Shown: in pieces, positions 11,204 to 23,458 of the stretch
How the letters are laid out: every line of letters begins with the position of its first letter
Numbering within the stretch: position 1 is the first letter of the stretch
Assembly (NCBI GenBank): GCA_014058105.1
Contig: JACGCM010001538.1
Coordinates: forward strand, 496,001-560,000
DNA from: Kingdonia uniflora
Taxonomy: Eukaryota; Streptophyta; Magnoliopsida; Ranunculales; Circaeasteraceae
Length of the DNA: 64,000 bases
Direction: 5' to 3'
Made by a program: the position numbers and the translations under genes
Notes under the pieces: model-generated
Databases searched by the model: none
The model's input: only the letters and a program-made list of their open reading frames with translations
Told to the model about the DNA's origin: nothing

Positions 11204-11892
11204 TGTAGGGGCCAAGTTTCGTAGAGGGGAAACTAGTTCTTACACCATGGAGGTTATCTTCGGCTAGGGGTTTTGGCAAACATATAAGACAATAATGAAC
11301 TAGATTACTGTGCTAACATACTTTCATGGAGTCCATGAATTGGGTTTTCCACGACCTCTAGCGAGGATTTGAAGATAGATTGGTATATATACTGATTGAG
11401 ATTATAGTTCAAGTATGGAGGTAATTACAAAGCATTCGAAGGTAATATTTGGGAGGCCTTTTGACAGAGATTTTTCAACCCCTTCATAGTGTCCTCCCTT
11501 TCCTATTTATAGGAGATAGGAAAGATGTGAGTCATCATGGGAGGTCAGATTACATGTATATCTTTTGGGATAGTTGTTCTATACGTGGAGTCAATTCTGA
11601 CATTGTAGTTGTCTGGCGGCTCATTTTCACCGTTTTGTCTGGTGAGCTGGCTGTCAGGTCTGTCTACCTTTAACAATGCGTTACTATAGTCGAAGCCCTT
11701 CTAGGATTAGTATTGGTCGACTGGTTTTGTCTTTGGCTTTGACTAGCTTTGCTGCGGTATTTGAATGTTCGGTTACTCCCGAGAGGCTTTGTAAACTTTA
11801 ATGCCTCCTGACTGGGCTTCTAGTCTCTTAGTAGGCCGATGTAGCCTTCGAGTATTCGGCTTGTTCTAGAGGGCTGCGTGTAGGCTACTACA
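11204..11892 (-). repeat. 5' LTR of element A
   Basis: This 689-bp LTR has TGTAG...CTACA termini. It aligns with 1-497 at the far end and, more distantly, with the 905-bp LTR of element E at 47123-48027. On the minus strand CTATAAATAG at 11503-11512 is the likely LTR promoter TATA box. A GAGGTCGTGG motif near 11356-11365 recurs in the LTRs of E, C and the solo LTR. Confidence 0.85.
11503..11512 (-). promoter_or_regulatory. LTR promoter TATA box, element A
   Basis: The minus strand reads CTATAAATAG. The same site is kept at 47402-47411 in the LTR of element E, and it is mutated in A's own 3' LTR. It would drive the gag-pol transcript. Confidence 0.55.
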
Positions 11893-12048
11893 AGAGGTTT
11901 TGATGAGGCAACGTATATGCGTCTGCAACCCATGCAGGGCATAGGATTATACTCTTTCCTTACACAACTTTTTTCTAAGTGGGTTTTGCTAGGCAGAGGT
12001 TTTGATGAGGCAAGTCGTCCTGGTATGGAACACCCCAAGGGCGCGCGC
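11893..12048 (+). repeat. Copia element G: 3' internal fragment
   Basis: The reverse complement of this segment matches 16290-16440, the 3' untranslated part of copia element B next to its polypurine tract. G is therefore a related copia element in the opposite (plus) orientation. A 19-bp direct repeat, AGAGGTTTTGATGAGGCAA, occurs at 11893 and again near 11995; element A inserted exactly at the first copy. G's 3' LTR continues beyond the CACTA-like insertion, at 15832. Confidence 0.75.
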
Positions 12049-15000
12049 GACTGCAACATATAAGGATTTTCACATCATTTTTTTTAATGACGTTAAAGAC
12101 TTTTAACATAATTTATTCAAGTGACTTGAAAAGCGATGACGTGGAAGGTCAAAATTTATCCATGTCATTTATAAAAATGACGTCAAATGAATTTTTTAAA
12201 TGGCGTCGTAAGCATCTAATTCTGGCCGGCGACAGTCTACTGTATGTTTTCAACGTCACTTATTGACATCAATTGAAAATGACGTTATTTATTTCTTCAA
12301 TGTCATTTTTTTAATGACGTGTTTGGTCTTCAAATTCTTAACAAAAAATTATTTCCAGATCCTTAGCTCTTCCAACTCCTATACCCTCCCACCCCTTTTG
12401 GTGGATGACAAAAAAAATATCACAAGCATAAAAAGTAACATATATTAATCAAACATACATAGCCCAAAAACATCAACCTTGTAATAATGATAAAAATGTA
12501 AGGTAACACTATCTAAATCATTAATTACAGAGAGACCACGACCACGACCATGACCACGACAAACTTCTGGGATGGTTTGTTTTGCATCCATGAAATTCCA
12601 AAACCTATAAGGAAGAATAATTAACAGGGCATTAGTCACAAATATAAAAAACTCAAATTCCATTCTTAGCAATTCCCAAGAATCAGATTATTAGTCTTCT
12701 AAATTAATGACTATTTAACAAGCTTCATAACCCAATATAGGTGATTTGATACAAATGCACTAAATTTGAGAGAAAACAATATCTGTAATGAAAGAGAAGC
12801 ATCAAATGACACATAATGATAGACTTTTAGTGTCATACATGAATTACTACTATCTTGAGTTCGATGATTCCCTCGCAAATGCTTGTTCATCATTATTGTT
12901 TAAAATAGATTCCTATAAACACTGCGAACAAATTACATCAATTTTTGTTACCAACTTTCCTTTACTCTCATCAAGTAACATATTCATTCAAATGGCAAAT
13001 GTTAAAAGAAAAAAAATCAAGTGCTTGTACCTTTGATCGCCTTCCGAGCGGACCCACATAAAATATCCAAGCTAAGCCTGAGATGAAAATAAGGATTTCA
13101 TAAACTACAAAAGCAAGTGTCCATATAAAAAAAATTGCGAGTTCATTTATTGGATGAAGGATTTATAAAAGGTACCTGCTTAAGTTCCCTTATAGAGACG
13201 TAATATCCAAAGTAGTCATGTCATTTAAAGAAGAAAACATACTATCATTGATATAAGGAGACTAACATACTTTCATGTCATTTAAATCATTATGAAAGAT
13301 GATAGCAGATATTATCAATGGACTGAAAAGAAAATACTCACTAGTATCTAGTATTAATGGCAGATATTGGGGAGATTTCTTGGACCTGAGCATCCTGTTT
13401 GAAAGAGGAATCTACTACGAGAAATGATCATGATTTGGTAAGCCCACACACAATTTTGGATGATCCGAAACCTTGGAAATACTATGCCAGAGCAATAAAA
13501 TCCAAATCTTGGAAAACTTTGAAAACTAGGGCCATGTTTCTATTAAGTATATCTTAAACGTCTTGAAACTCGTATGAATGGCTAAGTGTCGCATCATTGA
13601 GTTCCATGTACACCTTGGAACATTGACATCATAGCATTGAAGTGCAATTGTGGAGTTTCACCATTCTCTTTCACCTAGAACATGCTCATGAGAAATAAGT
13701 AGAAGAGTTTCAATGTCATAATTTCAGGGACGAAGTTTGTAAGTGCTGCAGAGACCAATTCTAAAGAATATAAAAGCTGGATTTTAGATTCCACAGAAAG
13801 AAGAAAAAAAAGGCATAAATACTAGATGATCACATTTGTAAGAGAAAAGTAAAAGACAGAGCCCATATAGGTTTAAAAGATCAACCGCCCACGATCCCAT
13901 ATAAATTTCTCAAGAAATACTGGCGTCCATTGTCGACGACATTGACTTAGTAAAACCTAAGAAGAGGAAATTTTTTAAAACCAAGCATTCGATTCATTTT
14001 CATTAGCTTAGTGAAAAACAGTTCTTACCACATCGAAGGAAATTCCAAGCAATTGTATGTAGCTGATGTAAAAATTATGTTCAGCCTCATAAGTGCCATC
14101 CAGTCATTGACGGCCAACATGTTGTCTATAAGAGAGTTGTCAAGGGTATCACGAAGTAAAGAATTGGTGCACATCCTGTTAAAAGGGCTAACTATTACAC
14201 ATTGAAGAGGGAAAAACAACAAAGGTTGCATCATTGGAAATAATATTTCTTCACATCATGATAAAAAAAAACTCATCAAGCATGCATAAGTGCAATACAT
14301 AGTATTAAATAGCTCGTGTGCAGTGTTAGTTAACTTCATATTCGTGGACAATACGTAGTATTAAGAAGTCCCAAGCTTAGGCATCAAACTTTGACTTTCC
14401 TAAACAAGAACACCATTCTGTAAAAAGCTTATCCTATTGAGAATAACATTGAATATTCTCTAGGTATTATTTCTTTTAGTGGGTTCAACTGTACTTTTCC
14501 CTTAGTTTTCACGACTACCGTTGGTTTGCAATCGACTGATCAAAATGTAGTTGAAGGATGGGCAAAAATGAAGATGGGGGTCTTTAATCTAAACAACTTT
14601 TTGTAGATAGATTACTCCCCTTTTCATGGTTGCAGAAAAGAAAATTACAACTGACCTTTCAATAAATCAATTTCAATCAAAATAGAACCCTAGCTCTGTA
14701 AAACTTTTAGCCCCGCCTTTTCCTTTAATAACTTCTTGTTTAACATCCATGTCGCAAGCGTATTTATGATTGGAGATGGATAAAAATAAAACTTAATCCC
14801 AAAATCAAACACCGAAATTAAAATCAAAATTTACCTTTTGAGATTGTTGGCCATTCGATTACCTAAGCTTTACGATAGTTAGCATATGTCTAAATCAGCA
14901 ACATAAGCAAGTATAATCAAAGATATTAAGAAATATTAGGGAGGAATTACAAAGTTACAACAACAAAAGAAAGTATTACCTTCACTGTAATAGAATAAAA

Positions 15001-15833
15001 TCCATTATTAAGTGAATCCTTAGCAAAACCAAACCACTTCGATACTCCAAGCCACTTTCCACTCTGAAATCTGTTGTCGCAGAACTATTGCCTCATACTT
15101 CAGAGCCAAGGAACTCTGACAAACAAACAACAAATCATTGAACTGTCAAAAGCAAAATCATTTCAATTAGTACTAAAACAAAGCCTCAATTTCTATTTTA
15201 CCTGGATATCGGCAACCAGAGCAAAAGCGTGGTAGAAGAAATTGAGTACAGTAAGCTTCTAATCTACTATGTCTACAAGTTACTGAATAACTGATTTAGA
15301 TCGCATTCAAGGAGCAATTTCACATCTTTCAAAATCAGGAGAGATTTGAGGATTCGAAGAGTTTTATCGTCGAATCTGCTTGAAAAGAGATATATATGTA
15401 TATGTGAGAGAGAGAGAAAGGGAAAAAGAGATCTTCAGGTTTATAGAGATTGGGTTGATGGATGAGTTGATCCACGCCAAATTAAGCTTTGTCCATCACT
15501 CTAATGTTTACTCCCATCTTTCCTGTCTTTCGCATCACTCCCACAAAAGCTCTTTTTCTCTCTCTTTGATTCCCTCAATCACTGGTTCCCTCGTAGCACC
15601 CGCGATTTATTTTATCACAAACTATGTCATTTTGGGAAGAAACGACTTGATTTCACAAGTTTCACGGAGTAAAGCTTTGACATCACTTTCTAAAAATGAG
15701 GACAAATTTGTGTATTTATGTCATTTACAAAAAATGACTACGTGAATCAAACACAAGAGACACTACTTATGTCATTATCACATAAAATGATGTTAATTTG
15801 ATGACGTGGTAAACATTATTTGTTGTAGTAGTG
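12049..15833. mobile_element. CACTA-like DNA transposon, copy 1
   Basis: The right end, read inward on the minus strand, is CACTACTACAACAAATAATG. The left end is a mutated version (GACTGCAACATATAAGG). Both ends carry dense ACGTCA/TGACGT subterminal motifs in both orientations (about 12070-12330 and 15680-15810), as CACTA elements do. A second copy with similar ends and interior lies at 24686-25534 plus 40729-44782. The interior shows a conserved splice donor near 13343 (minus) and a short exon-like block near 12540-12620 whose counterpart is at 25225-25280. No CACTA transposase motif is visible, so it is probably non-autonomous. A matching 3-bp target duplication is not evident. GA-rich simple sequence lies near 15405-15430. 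Confidence 0.68.
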
Positions 15834-16010
15834 TTAGGTGTTGGGTCCTGCCTAAGGTGAGAACCCAACTGCATTGGGGTATCCTACTGGACTCCTAACA
15901 AACCCATATACCATTAGGGCTTATGGGGAAAGTTTGAGTATTAGTATATAACCTAATAAAGGGTTAAATTTATGTAACCTTTGAGAACCTATACAAAGAA
16001 TTGATCAATC
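15832..16010 (+). repeat. Copia element G: 3' LTR, first part
   Basis: It begins TGTTAGGTGTTGGGTCC and matches the reverse complement of the end of copia B's LTR (TGTTAGGAGTTGGGTCC...), with clear divergence. It is cut at 16010 by insertion of B and resumes at 23459. Its first two bases coincide with the last two of the CACTA-like element. Confidence 0.72.
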
Positions 16011-16278
16011 TGTTGAGAGATAATTGATATAGAGTATACTAACAGTTTTATATCATGAGAACAAAAAGGAAAGAGAGAAGAGAGGGTTTCTATTGATTCA
16101 ATATTGTTGTGTTTCTCTATACGTCATACAGATATATAGATAACCTTATAACAAAGGTTACCAAACCTTCTCAAACTCTCCCCATAACCCTAAAGAGCAT
16201 ATGGGATTTGTTAAGAGTCCAATAAGGTACCCTAATCCTGTTGGGTTCCTAGCTTAGGCTTGGACCCAACTCCTAACA
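16011..16278 (-). repeat. 3' LTR of element B
   Basis: TGTTGAGAG...CTCCTAACA on the plus strand; it pairs with 23186-23453. On the minus strand it begins TGTTAGGAG directly after a purine-rich tract. Confidence 0.88.
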
Positions 16279-16290
16279 CTCCCTCTTAGG
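16279..16290 (-). other. Polypurine tract of element B
   Basis: The minus strand reads CCTAAGAGGGAG immediately before the LTR start. This fixes the 3' end of B and hence its minus orientation. The 150 bp beyond it contain two imperfect copies of a roughly 100-bp unit. Confidence 0.7.
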
Positions 16291-16669
16291 ATGTTCCATA
16301 CTACGACGACTTGTTTTATCAAAAACTCTACCTAGTAAAACCCCCTTGGGCAAAAAGATGTTCAAGGAAAGAGTACAATCATATGCCCTGTATGGGTTGT
16401 GGACGCATATACGTTACTTCATCAAAACCTCTAGCCAGTAAAACCTCCTAGGATAAAAGCTGTGCTATTAGGAAAAAAGTACAACACGCATGTTTCCACG
16501 TCAGGCTAGGACTACTGCCCCTGATGTCGAACTCCTTGAGATATTGATAAATAAATCTTTTGCATACCAATTCCGTGTACTAGTTGCTTGAATGTAAGTG
16601 GTGTAAGAGTCTTCATGCATAGATTTGCAAAGATGTCTTCTGAAATATCTTCAACAACGCCAATCCTAT

Positions 16670-19600
16670 TCGCCTTTTATAATTCATAAGGTTGGAATGG
16701 CTTCCATGAAATGTAATTTGTTCTATCGCCATTGACTTGAATGATGCAAGCTAAATTGTCTTCATACATAGTCGATGTTTTATCTTGGATAGAACACGCC
16801 ACAACTTCGGTTGATGAGATGTGTCTTGGAGTGCAACCATCATTATCTGCCAGCTTCATGAAGTGCAATAATCTTCATGGTTCGAGGTGTAGCTACCATC
16901 ATCTGCTTCATCAATCTCTAAGAATCTTTATGTATCCCGGAACATAAACACATAATCCATCTGATAATGGCCTCTATGTAGGTCTGAGAAGTATTTTGTA
17001 TCGGTGTACTCTATACTTTTACGTTTACCATTTTTAAGTAGAATAGACCCCCAGTCTTTCATGCTGATCAGATATCTCAAAATGTACCTGATCTCAAACC
17101 AGTGCCTTTGGGTAGGAATAGAAGTATGGCAAACAAAACAATTTACTGCGAATGAGTTATTGGGTCTAGTATACCCAACAAACAATAATAAAACACCTCC
17201 AAGATTTTACACCAAGGCCTTAGGAGTTTCTCCCCTAATTAAGATGGTGGAAGATATCGTTGTCCATACCCAAGTGATGGACGCGCAATAAACGTTTAAG
17301 CACCGTGTGCTACATCCATACTGAAGTATTAGATAACTCTTCCAATATATATTGCTTAGTATATGAGTATGCCACTATCAAGATGTTCAATCTACAAATT
17401 GTAACACTACTTGATTTCCCAAGGTCTTATATTTCGAATTCTTTCCCAAGGTATTCGGCGGCTCTCTCGATTTCCTCCAGAGTTTTAATGATATTCAAAT
17501 TATTTAGTACAATATTATGATAAGTAAAGCTAATATATGTGTTTTAAATAAGAATGTATGGACAGATAAAGATATTTACAAAGTCCCTGACCTTCAAATA
17601 CTCAGTCAACTTACTTTATCTCATGGGCCCTGATTGCTTCAAGTCAACAATAACTTTTCCAGTTTTATTACGTACACACCTCGTGTGTCGGGGCTAGTTG
17701 CTTACTAAAGCTTATACCTCCCCAGGTGGCTTTATGCAGATATTTATATATTGTTTTCCATATAGATACGCGGTATTTACATCAGATGCATGTCTAGATT
17801 GTCTTCGACAACTTAACAGATTGATCACTACTGAAACATTATAACATCCATAACCAGGTAATATGTCACATTGCAATCGATACCATATATCTTAAAGATT
17901 TCCTGGGCAAATATATAGTCTTGTATTAACCTAATTATCTCTCTGAGTTATTCATGTTTCCGTACCATTCCCATTTATAACCGATAGGCTCAATGGTATC
18001 ATTTCGTATTATGCATAAGCTGAGCTTCGCTTGGATTCCAGATACCCACTTTTGGTAATGTACAATAACACACAGTCGTTTATAATAAGCGGTTCTAAAT
18101 CCTCATCCTTGAAGGTGAGCAGAGCATCAAATATGAATACCTTATCGACAAATCTCTACTGAACGATCCTACGTTGTGCTTATTACAGACTTTTAATAGA
18201 TCGAGATCTCATCATTATTATACGTATGTGCCACGCTGGGCTAGTCTCGTAATCCATCAACTGGCCGCGTAGCTACTATTGCCTCGTCAATGGGTGGTTC
18301 CATCCTCGATGAACCGATTACACCATTAGTCATATTTGTCCCTTATTCTGTAGCTCCCCAGCTCATAATACTTTCTTCCAACGGTGCTCTGCACTAAGCG
18401 CGAGCCTCAGATTTATTTGTGGTACTAATTCCTCTGGAACGTTCTGCTACGGTACTAGTTCCCCCAGAATATTCTGTTGTGTAGGTGTATTACTTGCAGG
18501 TACATATGCTTACGGTAGTTTAATAGTGTCTATGAATGTGTCTAACAATTCATTTATGACATATTGGAGGTTTAAAAATAGTTGAGCCATATTGTTACCT
18601 AACTTATATATATGGATTTAAATGAGACAACGATGGTATTTTCCAAGACTTCTTGGAAACATCATCAGCATTGACTGTCATATCTCCCCCTAATGTTAAG
18701 AATATCGTCTCATCAAAGTGGTAATTATCTGCCCTACAGTATATACATCGCCAGTGGGTCCAAATATCCAGTAATAAATACGAATCATAACCCACATAAT
18801 ACCAGGCCGACGTTGAGGGTCCCATTTTCATATATTATGGTACGATTGGCACCTGTACGAAACATTCAAATGTTCATCGATAGGTAATACCAGGCTCCGA
18901 CCCAGTTACTAGTCACTTTTGGGGAAAAATAATTTGATGATTTGCTAAGGGACGAACCCTAATTAGTGTTGTGGGAGCAAGAATACATATCCCACACACT
19001 AGCTAGAAGCTGTTATCATAATAACAGTGGCCTAGCGATTATCCTAAATCGCTTGATTAGGTTCTTCGCCAATCCCATGTTGGGCATGGTATGGGGTACT
19101 CACGATGCTCAATTATCTATCTCATTTAGCGGTAAAATAATCATTAAGAGCCTGTGAGTCACACTCTCAATCCCCTATCAAGTCGCATCTATCAAATTTA
19201 ATCGGTTAATCCAGGAACTGAGCCTGTGATCAAATGATCTAAGTGAGAAGTCATGCTAACGTTGCATTCTTAGATTTTATGAGTAGGCAAACGTAAGACC
19301 GTCTCCTAGATGCGTCTTTTATGACCATAAATATTCAAGTGGGCTACTATGTGGATGGAAAGGTTCACATGTGTCTCCATGAATGCGTTTAGAACAAAGG
19401 GTAGAGATCCCACTCCACCTTGGTTATACTAGAATAAAATAATAGACTTTACTTAAAATTAATCATTACACGTACACTCTTTGGATATTCTCTCCTTTTA
19501 AGGAAAGTTGAGATATAATCCCAATAATTCTCCTCATTATCCGAGCCCTGAGGAGTGTATTGGAAACCGTTCTAATAGCGTGTTCTACATTTAGACATGG

Positions 19601-20330
19601 AGTGAATGCACAGAACCTTGTCCATTATTTACTCCAATAGTCATTACGTGATAAGTATTATCATAGATCTCCCTAAACTCAGTAAAATATGGCTGAATTT
19701 ACTAGTTTATAAAATAGACTAGGTACCATGTATTGTACAATTAGAGAGTAATAGTATAACACACATAGTGCGTTCTATCGTGTTGGTCGTGCCAATGATA
19801 TTTGTGTCATCCCATATGCATAAGGTTAGACTAGAAATATATGCATATCTTAAATGGATTGAGTGCATGGTACTAATGTCTCTTAGACATGTGTCACCAC
19901 TCATCTAATTATTGGTCATGCTCAATGAGCAGATAGATCCATAGGTTAGTTGTATATAGTTGATCAACTATAATATATGGAATTTAACTACTTCCTAAGC
20001 AATAAATTCAAATAATCACTATTAGAATAAAATAAGTCTCAGCTATGTTACGAGCACTTTATTGAAATATAAATGATATGTTCCCAACAAAATAAAAAAT
20101 ATTGACAACAAAAAGTAAATCAAGTCTTATAGAAAAGAAACTACAAGTGTTCTCTCTAATGTGACATCACATGTCTATTGAGAAATTGTTACAAATTACT
20201 TCGTTTATTGATGTAAGGCGATATTCATGTCGTCGAAGAAGTCTGATGTTGTAAACTCCACAGGGGCGGAGTTAGTGTCAATAACAACATGGTGGGTTCA
20301 GACTTTATTATCTGTAGCCATCTGTGGTGC
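16670..20330 (-). pseudogene. Pol of copia element B, degenerate
   Basis: RNase H is clear: MYEDNLACIIQVNGDRT at 16677-16868 and, upstream in frame pieces at 16928-17185, YTRPNNSFAVNCFVCH, RHWFEIRYILRYL and DLHRGHYQMDYVF. The linker after integrase is recognisable at 18604-18831 (GPSTSAWYYVGYDSYL, then NYHFDETIFLTLGGDM), followed near 18450 by a proline/glutamine-rich segment (ASNTPTQQN). This linker, with its F-x-E-x-x-F-P-x-LGG pattern, is typical of plant Ty1/copia polyproteins. RT and integrase catalytic motifs are too decayed to place confidently. Many stops are present. Confidence 0.78.
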
Positions 20331-20339
20331 ATGGCATTC

Positions 20340-21142
20340 CCGTGCCTAGTGTCGTGTGCCACCATAATTAAAGCAAGTAGATCCTTGATCTGTCTTCTTC
20401 TCCTTCTTCACATTGCCTAGTATCCAGGATTTCTTAAATCGTTTACCTCTCCTAAGGCTAAAGGGTTTCTGGTTCCCGCCCTTCCTGCATCGCTGGTATC
20501 CTTTCCTGCTTTTTTCATATCTTTGTCCCTGATGTGCAGAGTTGTTTCCCTGAAACTGAACATTGTTTGGCTTAGGCAATGACACACTCTCAGAAGACCG
20601 CATAGCATGATTCTTCATAAGAAGTTCATCGCTTTGCTTAAAGAGGAGTAGTGCCTGAATCAAGACTTTATGAGTCGTCAAGTTCTCTTACCGTTATTGC
20701 ATCTGAAGCGCAATATTACTAGCATGGAAGGTTAATAGAGTCTTTTATACTATTAAGCATCAATAACTTTTCTCTCACAGAGCTCAAGTGTAGAAGTAAT
20801 TTTATGGACTACGGAGTAGTAATCAACGACTGTCCTATAATCTTGGAACCTAAGGGTATTTTATTGGTACATCGCTTTTGGAAGCATAATGGTCTTTTGT
20901 TAACCATAACACCACTTCATGTTTGCCCATAAGTCAGTTGGCTAAACCTTGTTGAGGTATTCAGTATTCAGGTCATCCTGAATATGATGACAGAGGATAA
21001 ACAAAGCCTTTGCTTTATCCATGGTTCTTCCTTGTTGCCAATGAGACTTCAAGAATAAGTCAACGTCAATGCACCAAGTGTGGTAATTAGCTCCAGTGAG
21101 TAGCAATAGTAGAAATTTAACATTTTTAAGCTTCACAGACAT
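20340..21142 (-). pseudogene. Gag of copia element B, degenerate
   Basis: A start is likely at 21142 (MSVKLKNVKF). The copia gag block follows: LLTGANYHTWCIDVDLFLKS, then DKAKALFILCHHIQDDLNTEY. After frameshifted segments (TSTLELCERK), the C-terminus at 20681-20346 has LLMKNHAMR, a basic glutamine-rich stretch and a CCHC-like remnant CFNYGGTRH-x-ARECH in which one cysteine is lost. Stops lie between the pieces. Confidence 0.75.
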
Positions 21143-23165
21143 CTGTAATGCAAAACATATATTGTAATTAGTATCAATTCTTGATAAACATATTAGTTGT
21201 ATCAAAAATAGATCATAATACTTAGAATAAAGATAAATAAATGATTCCTAACCATCTTATAGTTAAACCATGTTCATATTCTAAAACTCATGAAATTCTT
21301 TTATAATAATTAAATCCTAAATTTTACCCCATAAAATAACAATCTTAATGTTAGATGTGCATTTTAATAGAATCTTAGCCAAGATTAATATTCAAAACTA
21401 CCAGGTGTGTACGTTCCTTATGAAATCCTTTTGAAGTACATGATTTTCAATCATTACTAAAGGCAATTCATATTATACAAGTCAGTGATTCTCAATCATT
21501 ACTTATAGGTAAACCTTGTTCATAACCTATTAACCATCAAATCCCAAATTTACCCCGTAAAATAGTGATTTTAACCTTAAAGTACATTTTAATAGAGTCT
21601 TAGCCAAGACAGCTATTCAAAACTACATGATGTTACGTTTCTTATTATGAAAACTAGGGTATTCTAAGCCCTCAATTTCTATAAGGTCTGTATATTCTAG
21701 CCAAATGACTCATTTGCTATGACTATGAAGGGTATTAGATGTTTAGCTGACAAGTGGTCCCACCCCGAAGTCTGTTGAGTTCACACGATAGGTTGATTAT
21801 GCATGTCTTTGAACTAACATTTTAGGGTCTGTAACATCTAATTGCACCTAGATACAAAAAAATAGTTTCTTAGACACCAAGTTTTTAGAAATAAGACTAA
21901 GTCAATTCCCAATTGAGCTCTAATTATTTGTCTTTAATAATTAATTATGATTTAGATATGACTCCTAGTCGTATTCTAAATTAGTCTAAGTTTCGTATTA
22001 TCTGTGATCTCTGATCATGATAATTAGTATCTTAGGGGCATACCAGTAATATCATATTAACTATCATAAGATACTAAAATAGGTATTATACTATTTACTT
22101 ATATCACATATAAGTGAGCCAACTTTCCTATACAAGACACCTCTTCGCAAAAAAAATTAAAAAATATTTTTCATAAAAATAAAATAAAAATGGGTCCCCC
22201 ACGGGATAGGTCCAGTCAATAAGAATTTTTCAAAAAAATTAGGCTCAATTTGACCAAGAAATGGGCTATTTATAGCCGTTTCAGTGTCTGAACCGGTCTT
22301 GGACTGGTCTGGCTTGGCCTGGGTCAACGACTGGACCGAGCTGACCAGTCTGGATCGGGTTGACTTGGTCACACGTGCCCCACATGTACACCAAACATGT
22401 CCCACATGTGTTTGTCGCACGTTTCATGCATGTGCGTACCACATGTGCCACGCACACGAGCCTTGCACGTGTCAGCCATGTCACTATTCCGGTAACCGTC
22501 TAGCGACTATTCTAATAATATTCCAACGTTCGGCCGATGGCCGATCTCTGATTACTATTCAGCGACTGCCACGTATCACCCCCGGTGACTGCCATATGTC
22601 ACAGCACGTGTCATACATGTCATACCCGTGTCAGGCATACCACGCACGTACCTGTCACGTCAGCATGCCACATATCCTCAATACGTATTAGTGCTAACGA
22701 CGACAACAAATAACGATGATGTCATCAAACAGGTAATTATTAAAAAATAATAATAAATATATTTTTTGCTAACGTCATCACGCCGTTTTTAGCTGTGAAA
22801 CAGCCTAGTTTCATTGTTAGTTTTCTAATGATTGGTATATCTCCTTAAGATGTGCCATATGTTGTTGGAAAGCTCTTAGAATAGGCTTTCCAACCAAAGT
22901 GGTCTTGTTTTTATCCGATTTCTACAGAGAAAGATATTCTAGATTGAAAATAGGCCTATCTCAAGGGTAAAAAAATACCCAAAACCCTAATTTTTAATAT
23001 AAAAAAAGAAGGAAAAATAGCTATTCGATGATGATAAGATATCACAGAGTATAGAATAGCAAGGAATTGAATATGTATTTAAAAACTGTAAAATACCTCT
23101 CTTTGATCGTAAGTTTTCCTTGAAAATTTTGATTATAGAGTAATTTTCTGTTCTCCTCGTTCCTA
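21143..23165 (-). other. Long 5' leader of element B with a GC-rich, palindrome-dense island
   Basis: About 2 kb separate the gag start from the primer-binding site. No copia coding similarity is visible. Most of it is AT-rich, but 22270-22690 is distinctly GC-rich and packed with short CACGTG, ACATGT and related palindromic motifs. It may be a regulatory leader or an acquired fragment. An open frame on the plus strand through the island has no recognisable protein similarity and is probably incidental. Confidence 0.5.
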
Positions 23166-23185
23166 GAGCTTGCGTGCTGATAACG
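23166..23185 (-). other. Primer-binding site of element B
   Basis: Read on the minus strand just after the 5' LTR: CGTTATCAGCACGCAAGCTC. The location defines it as the primer-binding site. It resembles the ATCAGCACG-type sites seen in some plant copia elements; I do not assign the tRNA. Confidence 0.55.
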
Positions 23186-23453
23186 TGTTAAGAGATAATC
23201 GATATAGAGTACACTAATAGTTCTATATCATGAGAACAAAAAGGAGAAAGAGAAGAGAGAATTTCTATTGATTCAATACTGTTGTGTTTCTTTGTAAGTA
23301 ATATAGATATATGGATAACCCTACAACAAAGGTTGCCAAACCTACTTAAACTCTCCCCATAACCCTAAAGGGCTTATGGGCTTTATTAGGAGTTCAATAA
23401 GACACCTCAACCCTATTGGGTTCCTAGCTTGGGCTTGGACCCAACTCCTAACA
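23186..23453 (-). repeat. 5' LTR of element B
   Basis: TGTTAAGAG...CTCCTAACA on the plus strand; it is the partner of 16011-16278 and is followed by the target duplication CAATC at 23454-23458. Confidence 0.88.
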
Positions 23454-23458
23454 CAATC

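Larger units (their letters stand above)
1..11892 (-). mobile_element. Element A: Tat-type Ty3/gypsy retrotransposon, decayed
   Basis: The element is read on the minus strand: 5' LTR (11204-11892), primer-binding site, gag, protease/RT/RNase H/integrase, a convergent spacer, opposite-strand accessory genes on the plus strand, a polypurine tract, and a 3' LTR that runs off the left window edge. The order gag-PR-RT-RH-INT is that of Ty3/gypsy. Accessory genes antisense to pol, between integrase and the 3' LTR, are known from Tat-lineage elements such as maize Grande. It lies inside the remains of copia element G, because the sequence immediately right of its 5' LTR is copia internal sequence. 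The bases AGAGG follow the LTR and would be one copy of the target-site duplication; the other copy is outside the window. All coding regions carry stops and frameshifts, so this is an old, immobile copy. Confidence 0.88.
16011..23453 (-). mobile_element. Element B: full-length but decayed Ty1/copia retrotransposon
   Basis: Two 268-bp LTRs bound it, and it has a perfect 5-bp target-site duplication CAATC (16006-16010 and 23454-23458). Read on the minus strand, the order is 5' LTR, primer-binding site, a long leader, gag with a zinc knuckle remnant, integrase-side pol, RT, RNase H, polypurine tract and 3' LTR. The LTRs differ at about 34 of 268 positions by hand count, mostly transitions, so the insertion is old. 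It sits in inverted orientation inside the 3' LTR of the related element G. Confidence 0.88.

Noticed and set aside
22284..22691. 135-codon open frame on the plus strand rich in Cys, His and Thr
   Set aside because: It lies in the leader of minus-strand copia B and follows the repetitive CACGTG/ACATGT wording. The composition explains the apparent cysteine/histidine pattern; no finger spacing is consistent.
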